From NCBI GenBank assembly GCA_021324335.1, contig JAJPJH010000059.1:1-60984 (forward strand): a DNA stretch of 60,984 nt. The letters run 5' to 3'. Source of the DNA: Gammaproteobacteria bacterium. Its GTDB lineage: Bacteria > Pseudomonadota > Gammaproteobacteria > DSM-16500. The translations under genes and the position numbers were made by a program. This document shows, piece after piece, positions 55,304 to 60,984 of the stretch. Position 1 is the first letter of the stretch. Each line of letters starts with the position of its first letter. Below the pieces are notes generated by a model that worked only from the letters and a program-made list of their open reading frames with translations, ran no database searches and had not been told where the DNA came from.

Positions 55304-55922
55304 CCACGTTCGCAGGTATTTTTAAAGTAAAAAGAGATGAGGCTAGCGGTATATTAATTTTAGTATTCTTAAATTGAATTAAAGTAGTATGACCTAAGTG
55401 ATCTTTTAATTTCATTTGCTGAATCTGGTTATTGGCAAAACCCATTTGCACTAAAGCAATCGTATTGTCTGGTTTTTTTGGCGACAGTATAAACCACCGT
55501 AAGCCACCCGCAGCAGTTTGAGAAGTTTTAATATCATAATCTTCATCTAATGTCCGGTCTTCATGACTTAATAATAATCCCGGCGTTTCTCCTGCTGCTT
55601 GATGAAGAGCGCGAATCGTGACCTGTTCTAAATCACGATCATAAATCCACAAACGGGCTCCATTCGCAATAATTAACTGCGGAATAGGTTTAGTCACTTG
55701 CCACCGGAATTTACCCGGACGTTGAATTGCCATCTGACCATAAGATTGTTGAACAGCTTTGCCACGGTTGTCATAAATAGTTTGGACAAAATCAGCTTGC
55801 ATGGAATGAATAGAGCTTAAAAGTGCGTTTAATTCGGATGAAGGTGTTAACGCATACACTATCGGCGTCATCATCAATAAGCTTATAAATACAAGGATAG
55901 ACCGTACGAAAGAAAATCTCAT
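55278..55922 (-). CDS. lolA: LolA periplasmic lipoprotein carrier
   Basis: A 214-residue periplasmic chaperone that ferries lipoproteins from LolCDE to LolB. A Sec signal covers 1-24 ([20 protein letters not shown]). The family pattern [22 protein letters not shown], then [13 protein letters not shown], is clear. The ATG at 55922 has AGAGGT upstream; a longer reading from 55961 runs into ftsK. The gene lies between ftsK and rarA. Confidence 0.95.
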   Translation of the reverse strand: MRFSFVRSILVFISLLMMTPIVYALTPSSELNALLSSIHSMQADFVQTIYDNRGKAVQQSYGQMAIQRPGKFRWQVTKPIPQLIIANGARLWIYDRDLEQVTIRALHQAAGETPGLLLSHEDRTLDEDYDIKTSQTAAGGLRWFILSPKKPDNTIALVQMGFANNQIQQMKLKDHLGHTTLIQFKNTKINIPLASSLFTLKIPANVDVIDEARR

Positions 55923-55941
55923 AACAACCTCTATAGACTGT

Positions 55942-58248
55942 TTATTCAACGGGTGCCCCAACTAACACCTCGCGAGACCCATTATCATCCATTGAACTCA
56001 CGACGCCGGCATTTTCCATTTCTTCCATCATCCGTGCTGCACGATTATAACCTATCCGCAATCGGCGCTGTACTAAGGAAATAGATGCTCGACGACTCTC
56101 TGTCACAATGCGTACAGCTTCATCGTATAAAGGATCTTGCTCGCCACTTTGGCCTTCGCCCTGATTACCGACACCACCCCCCTCTTCCGTCACTTCATAC
56201 AAATAATCTGGCTGCCCACTACTACGCCAAGCTGCCACCACACGATGCACTTCTTCATCTGCCACATATACCCCATGCACACGCACCGGAACGCCTGCAC
56301 CTGGCGGTAAATATAACATATCACCATGCCCCAACAATTGTTCTGCTCCTTGTTGATCCAAGATGGTGCGAGAATCAATACGCGAAGAGACTTGAAATGC
56401 GATACGGGTAGGAATATTAGCTTTGATAAGACCTGTAATCACATCCACCGATGGCCGCTGAGTAGCGATAATTAAATGAATCCCCGCTGCCCGCGCTTTT
56501 TGAGCAATACGGGCAATTAACTCTTCCACCTTTTTACCTACCACCATCATCATATCTGCCAATTCATCTGCCACCACCACAATGACTGGCAACGGTTCCA
56601 GGTGAGCTTTTGCGGAGGCTTCATCTACCACTAAACTGGTAGGTAATGATAAGGGTTGACCTTGTTTAATTGCATCGGTTACTTTTTGGTTATATCCAGC
56701 AATATTACGCACCCCTAACGCCGCCATCAGGCGATAACGCTTATCCATTTCAGCCACGCACCAACGCAATGCATTAGCTGCATCTTTCATGTCGGTAATG
56801 ACGGGCGTTAATAAATGCGGAATGCCATCATACACAGATAATTCCAGCATTTTGGGATCAATTAAAATAAGACGTAATTGCTCAGGGGTAGCTTTAAACA
56901 ACATGCTTAATAACATCGCATTCAAGCTAACAGATTTACCGGAACCCGTTGTACCCGCTACTAGCAAATGCGGCATCTTTGTTAAATCAACCACCATCGG
57001 ATTACCGGAAATATCTTTGCCTAATGCCAAACTAACAGGCGAACGTGATTGTTGGTAACGCTGGGATTCTAAAATTTCCCGCAACATCACCATTTCCCGA
57101 TTTTCATTGGGAATTTCAAGACCAATAACAGATTTTCCTGGAATGACTTCCACCACGCGCACACTGATGGTAGACAGGGAGCGCGCGATGTCTTTCGCCA
57201 GACCTGTTATTTTACTCACCTTAATCCCAGGTGCTAAATCTAATTCAAATCGCGTAATCACTGGCCCCGGATGGACAGCTACCACTTTTGCTTCGACACC
57301 GAAATCGGATAAACGCTGCTCGACTAATTGCGATAATTCCTCAAATGAAATAGTAGTAAATGCCTTGTCTGCCATAGGTGAAGAGGGATTCAGCAAATTT
57401 AAAGGTGGTAAACCACCGGGCTCTAATTGAATAGTGGGATCGACGATATTTTTTTCTACTTTTTTCTTCTCTCGTGCCGGTTCTACTTTTGGTGCAACGG
57501 GTTTCATGATCACCGGCGGTAGCGCACGTTCGACGACTGGCTCTTCTTGGATAGGTTTAGGTTTGCTGAGCTTAGGTTCTGCTTTCAGTTCTAGCTCAGC
57601 TGATTTGATAACAGGACGCTCACGCTCTCTACGCACATACTGCCAAAGCTGATACACATACTCCCCCACCCTATCAATCAAACCTAACCAAGAGAGACCT
57701 GTGACAAGGGTAATTCCGCATAATAAGACAGTAATAAATAGCAATGTGCTTCCTGTCTTATTCAAGAGCAACGACATCCCACTGCTCAGTATATCCCCTA
57801 CCATCCCACCTGCTGCCGCTGGCAAATGAGATTTCGCTTGCAGATAAAAGCTTGCTAGCCCACAGCTGCTCCCTATCATTAACAACCAGCCCATCAATTT
57901 AAATAGCCATTCCTTCGGCCGTTTAGGCATTTCCTCCCGGTGTTCTTTAATATTAATCCAACTAGACAAGACCATCAGAAATGGAAAAATATAAGCCACA
58001 ACACCTAATAATGATAAAAAAATATCTGATAGCCATGAACCAATTCGCCCACCCCAATTTGCCACCTTATCCCCCAAGCCGGTGCTAGACCAACTCGGAT
58101 CGCTAGGATGATAAGTAAATAATGAGATCAATAAAAACACGGCACAGGCGATAGAAATCCAAAAAATACCCTCCCGCATACGCTGCCGCATATGGATGGA
58201 TAAAGGTCTCCGTTGTTTATCGACAGCCTGCTTATAACGATTTTTCAT
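55942..58248 (-). CDS. ftsK: FtsK cell-division DNA translocase
   Basis: A 768-residue divisome protein that pumps DNA at the septum. Four or so membrane segments lie in the first 180 residues, then a short Pro/Glu/Lys linker (about 220-290), the alpha/beta motor with Walker [15 protein letters not shown] near 431, and a C-terminal gamma domain ([22 protein letters not shown]) that reads polar KOPS-type sites. The linker is short against E. coli FtsK (1329). The ATG at 58248 is preferred; upstream readings overlap trxB. Confidence 0.94.
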   Translation of the reverse strand: MKNRYKQAVDKQRRPLSIHMRQRMREGIFWISIACAVFLLISLFTYHPSDPSWSSTGLGDKVANWGGRIGSWLSDIFLSLLGVVAYIFPFLMVLSSWINIKEHREEMPKRPKEWLFKLMGWLLMIGSSCGLASFYLQAKSHLPAAAGGMVGDILSSGMSLLLNKTGSTLLFITVLLCGITLVTGLSWLGLIDRVGEYVYQLWQYVRRERERPVIKSAELELKAEPKLSKPKPIQEEPVVERALPPVIMKPVAPKVEPAREKKKVEKNIVDPTIQLEPGGLPPLNLLNPSSPMADKAFTTISFEELSQLVEQRLSDFGVEAKVVAVHPGPVITRFELDLAPGIKVSKITGLAKDIARSLSTISVRVVEVIPGKSVIGLEIPNENREMVMLREILESQRYQQSRSPVSLALGKDISGNPMVVDLTKMPHLLVAGTTGSGKSVSLNAMLLSMLFKATPEQLRLILIDPKMLELSVYDGIPHLLTPVITDMKDAANALRWCVAEMDKRYRLMAALGVRNIAGYNQKVTDAIKQGQPLSLPTSLVVDEASAKAHLEPLPVIVVVADELADMMMVVGKKVEELIARIAQKARAAGIHLIIATQRPSVDVITGLIKANIPTRIAFQVSSRIDSRTILDQQGAEQLLGHGDMLYLPPGAGVPVRVHGVYVADEEVHRVVAAWRSSGQPDYLYEVTEEGGGVGNQGEGQSGEQDPLYDEAVRIVTESRRASISLVQRRLRIGYNRAARMMEEMENAGVVSSMDDNGSREVLVGAPVE

Positions 58249-58317
58249 AGAGTTGTTTACCTGACATACCGCTTTTCGTACTATATACCACCTGCTGGAA
58301 ATGAAAAATAGAGATAA

Positions 58318-59314
<997 letters not shown>

Positions 59315-59354
59315 GTGACAAGTTTTTATCATTACTTATTGAGATAGGTACTGC

Positions 59355-59612
59355 ATGTCAAAAGAAGGTCAAATTGAAATGGAAGGTACGGTGTTAGACG
59401 CCTTACCTAATACGATGTTCCGGGTTCAGCTGGATAATGGTCATGTAATATTGGCGCATATTTCCGGCAAGATGCGTAAGAATTATATTCGGATTTTAAA
59501 AGGTGATAAGGTGACGGTGGAAATGACGCCTTATGATTTAACGAAAGGGCGAATTACATTTAGGCATAAGGAAGGTGGAGCCCCGAAGGCGAGCGCGGAA
59601 AAAGAAGAATAA
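59355..59612 (+). CDS. infA: Translation initiation factor IF-1
   Basis: An 85-residue OB-fold protein that binds the 30S A site. [21 protein letters not shown], then [19 protein letters not shown], is almost identical to the IF-1 consensus. It has a C-terminal extension of about 13 residues ([12 protein letters not shown]) beyond the 72-residue E. coli protein. A hairpin terminator follows at 59654-59678. Confidence 0.97.
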   Translation: MSKEGQIEMEGTVLDALPNTMFRVQLDNGHVILAHISGKMRKNYIRILKGDKVTVEMTPYDLTKGRITFRHKEGGAPKASAEKEE

Positions 59613-59653
59613 CTGATCTAATTTCTACTCTCTTTCTATGTATTATTTCTTTA

Positions 59654-59678
59654 AAGCAGTTGATAAAATCAGCTGCTT
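59654..59678 (+). terminator. infA terminator hairpin
   Basis: AAGCAGTTGA (59654-59663) pairs with TCAGCTGCTT (59669-59678), ten pairs including one G-U, around TAAAA. ATTTCTATTCCC follows, a weak U-rich tract. It stands 42 bases after the infA stop. Confidence 0.6.
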
Positions 59679-59787
59679 ATTTCTATTCCCTTTGAGCCCG
59701 ATACTTCAAACTATTCATACTACCTTAAGATTAAACACTTAAAATAGCCCGTTAAAAAATCGTGGAAATCAATTTAGAGGAACATCC

Positions 59788-60702
59788 ATGTCACAGTCAC
59801 GCAGCTCGTCGATGGTAATTTTAAAACAATTAAATAATCCAGCTGAAGAAAATCAAAACAATATTAATGATAATAACGAGTATGATGGTCTTGAAATAGG
59901 AAATAACCTACAGAGTGGCACTTTTGCTGATGTATTCAAAGGGATATGGAAAGATCAAACTGTTGCGATTAAAACAATGAAGTTTAATCCTGACCACCTC
60001 TCCCTCTATCGCAATGAAGTGGAAATATTAAAATCCATCGTTAATTCTCCGAATGTAATTCAATATTTACATCACATTGATGACGCCCCATGTTGGAATT
60101 TCCAAATTATCATGGAATATGTGGAGCTTGGTGATTTATCTGAATATATAGCTCATAATCCACATTCACCTTTTGAATGGGTAGCATGCTATCAATTTTG
60201 TAAAACCATCGCCAATGGTTTAGAAAACTTGCATGATCTTAAAATTTTACATCGAGATATTAAAAGTGAAAATATTTTAGTGAAACTCACTAAAAATAAA
60301 TTAGAGGGAGTCATCACCGATTTTGGTTGTGCTGTTAAACTGATGGATGATAAGCCTCATTGGGATAACAAAATCGTTGGTACAACAACGAATACGCCGC
60401 CAGAAATTTATTCAAAAAAAGAAGGATATTCAACAAGAACAGATATATTCAGTTTTGGTATACTGCTTTTTGAAATAACGAATTGGAGCAGAGAACCTTA
60501 TGCTCCGCTATCAGAAAAACAAATCCTTCCTTATGTTGAAGCAGGGGGAAGGCCAAAAATACCAGATACATATCCTCGCAGCTTAAGGAAATTAATAAAA
60601 AATTGCTGGGCACAGGATTCTTCCTCTCGACCTCCAATAAAAGAAATAAATAAAAAATTGGATGGCTTAGCGCAAAAAGAACTAAAGAGATTAAATATTT
60701 AA
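59788..60702 (+). CDS. Tyrosine-kinase-like (TKL) protein kinase, candidate effector
   Basis: A 304-residue eukaryotic-like kinase with all catalytic elements: Gly-loop LQSGTFADVFKG (only the middle Gly kept), Lys62 (VAIK), helix-C Glu77 or Glu79, HRDIKSEN at 155-162 (Asp157), DFG at 178-180, TPPE at 203-206 in place of APE, DIFSFG and the NCWAQDSSSRPP closing segment typical of TKL and tyrosine kinases. The HRDIKSEN loop predicts Ser/Thr specificity. The N-terminal 33 residues are Ser/Asn-rich and disordered. AT-rich composition sets it apart from infA. Host-directed action is inferred. Confidence 0.85.
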   Translation: MSQSRSSSMVILKQLNNPAEENQNNINDNNEYDGLEIGNNLQSGTFADVFKGIWKDQTVAIKTMKFNPDHLSLYRNEVEILKSIVNSPNVIQYLHHIDDAPCWNFQIIMEYVELGDLSEYIAHNPHSPFEWVACYQFCKTIANGLENLHDLKILHRDIKSENILVKLTKNKLEGVITDFGCAVKLMDDKPHWDNKIVGTTTNTPPEIYSKKEGYSTRTDIFSFGILLFEITNWSREPYAPLSEKQILPYVEAGGRPKIPDTYPRSLRKLIKNCWAQDSSSRPPIKEINKKLDGLAQKELKRLNI

Positions 60703-60710
60703 ACTATATT

Positions 60711-60733
60711 GCCGTATTTTTTTACGGTATTTT
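60711..60733 (+). terminator. Hairpin after the kinase gene
   Basis: GCCGTA (60711-60716) pairs with TACGGT (60723-60728), one G-U, around six T residues, followed by ATTTT. It stands eight bases after the kinase stop and resembles a short intrinsic terminator. Confidence 0.5.
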
Positions 60734-60794
60734 ATCTATTAAATCTGTTGCAAACTATTCTGTAACAATTGCATGCCGAAAGTAATGAGCTTTT

Positions 60795-60984
60795 ATGAAA
60801 AAAATCGATATTTTTTCCTTTGTCAAAATGGAAAATCCATCGGAATTAAAACAGCTCTGTGTCAAACATAATGGATGGCTAAGCAGACACAAAATTGTCG
60901 GTAACAATTCAATCGTTTTTTATGATGATTTTTTGATTGATAATAAAAACTATAAGCGTACGATTACTATCACGGTTTTGGCAA
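60795..60984 (+). CDS. Unknown ORF truncated by the window end
   Basis: From the ATG at 60795 the frame stays open for 63 codons to the window edge: MKKIDIFSFVKMENPSELKQ and onward, with KIVGNNSIVFYDDF. No ribosome-binding site of note precedes it, and the family is not recognised. Codon use is AT-rich like the kinase, so it may belong to the same accessory segment. Confidence 0.5.
   Translation, partial: MKKIDIFSFVKMENPSELKQLCVKHNGWLSRHKIVGNNSIVFYDDFLIDNKNYKRTITITVLA

Noticed and set aside
59720..59787. CTTAA repeats upstream of the kinase gene as a PmrA box
   Set aside because: The two CTTAA elements are 14 bp apart, not the 11 bp expected of the PmrA tandem repeat.

Overview
The window reads as chromosome of a gamma-proteobacterium of the order Legionellales (Coxiellaceae, Aquicella or Berkiella type). 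Evidence: gamma-type housekeeping operons (ubiG-HAD phosphatase, kdsD-kdsC-lptC-lptA-lptB, mlaFEDCB, rluC/rne divergence, trxB/ftsK-lolA-rarA, tldD-pmbA) are interrupted by AT-rich genes for eukaryotic-like proteins: two F-box proteins, ankyrin-repeat proteins, a tyrosine-kinase-like protein kinase and long proteins of unknown fold. That mix is typical of intracellular Legionellales that export effectors through a Dot/Icm type IVB system, but no secretion genes lie here and export is inferred. The species cannot be named from the sequence alone. No rRNA, tRNA, CRISPR array, insertion sequence or prophage was seen.

Layout. 1-9.9 kb: pilV-like prepilin, serC, a marC-type membrane protein, a mazEF-like toxin-antitoxin pair, fumC, pepN, a secreted Pro/Ala-rich protein, ubiG, a Gph/MupP-like phosphatase, pncA. 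10-18.7 kb: ygfZ-nadE, bamD, rluD-pgeF, an HtrA protease, an amino-acid permease and a HAD phosphatase. 18.7-20.2 kb: an unknown gene split by a -1 frameshift at an A7 run. 20.4-23.4 kb: the Mla lipid-transport operon. 23.9-27.5 kb: Kdo and LPS-transport genes ending in an HPr gene. 27.5-30.9 kb: an effector-like pair (F-box/ankyrin protein and a repeat protein). 31.1-33.9 kb: pmbA and tldD. 34.1-36.1 kb: lipoprotein, a decayed vapB copy, an F-box protein with a C-terminal CaaX-like box, and an intact vapBC pair. 36.1-43.6 kb: MscK-like channel, pssA, rluC, rne. 43.7-50.6 kb: ycaR, a UDG-like protein, a QseBC/PmrAB-like two-component system, a DUF47-Pit phosphate transport pair, relA. 50.6-53.9 kb: a decayed gene, an ankyrin protein with an unusual 45-residue repeat, and an Xre-RES toxin-antitoxin pair. 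54-60.98 kb: rarA, lolA, ftsK, trxB, infA, a protein kinase and a truncated ORF.

How the parts fit. Much of the core content serves the envelope (BamD, LolA, LptABC, KdsC/D, Mla, PssA, HtrA, PgeF, MscK-like) and stress or nutrient sensing (RelA, two-component system, phosphate uptake). Three toxin-antitoxin modules plus the remnant of a fourth, and one decayed gene among the effector-like genes, point to steady gain and loss at operon borders. The strongest leads are the F-box/CaaX protein, a module apparently shared by both F-box proteins in different domain orders, the A7 frameshift gene, the Asn replacing the first His of the TldD metal motif, and the two gene remnants.
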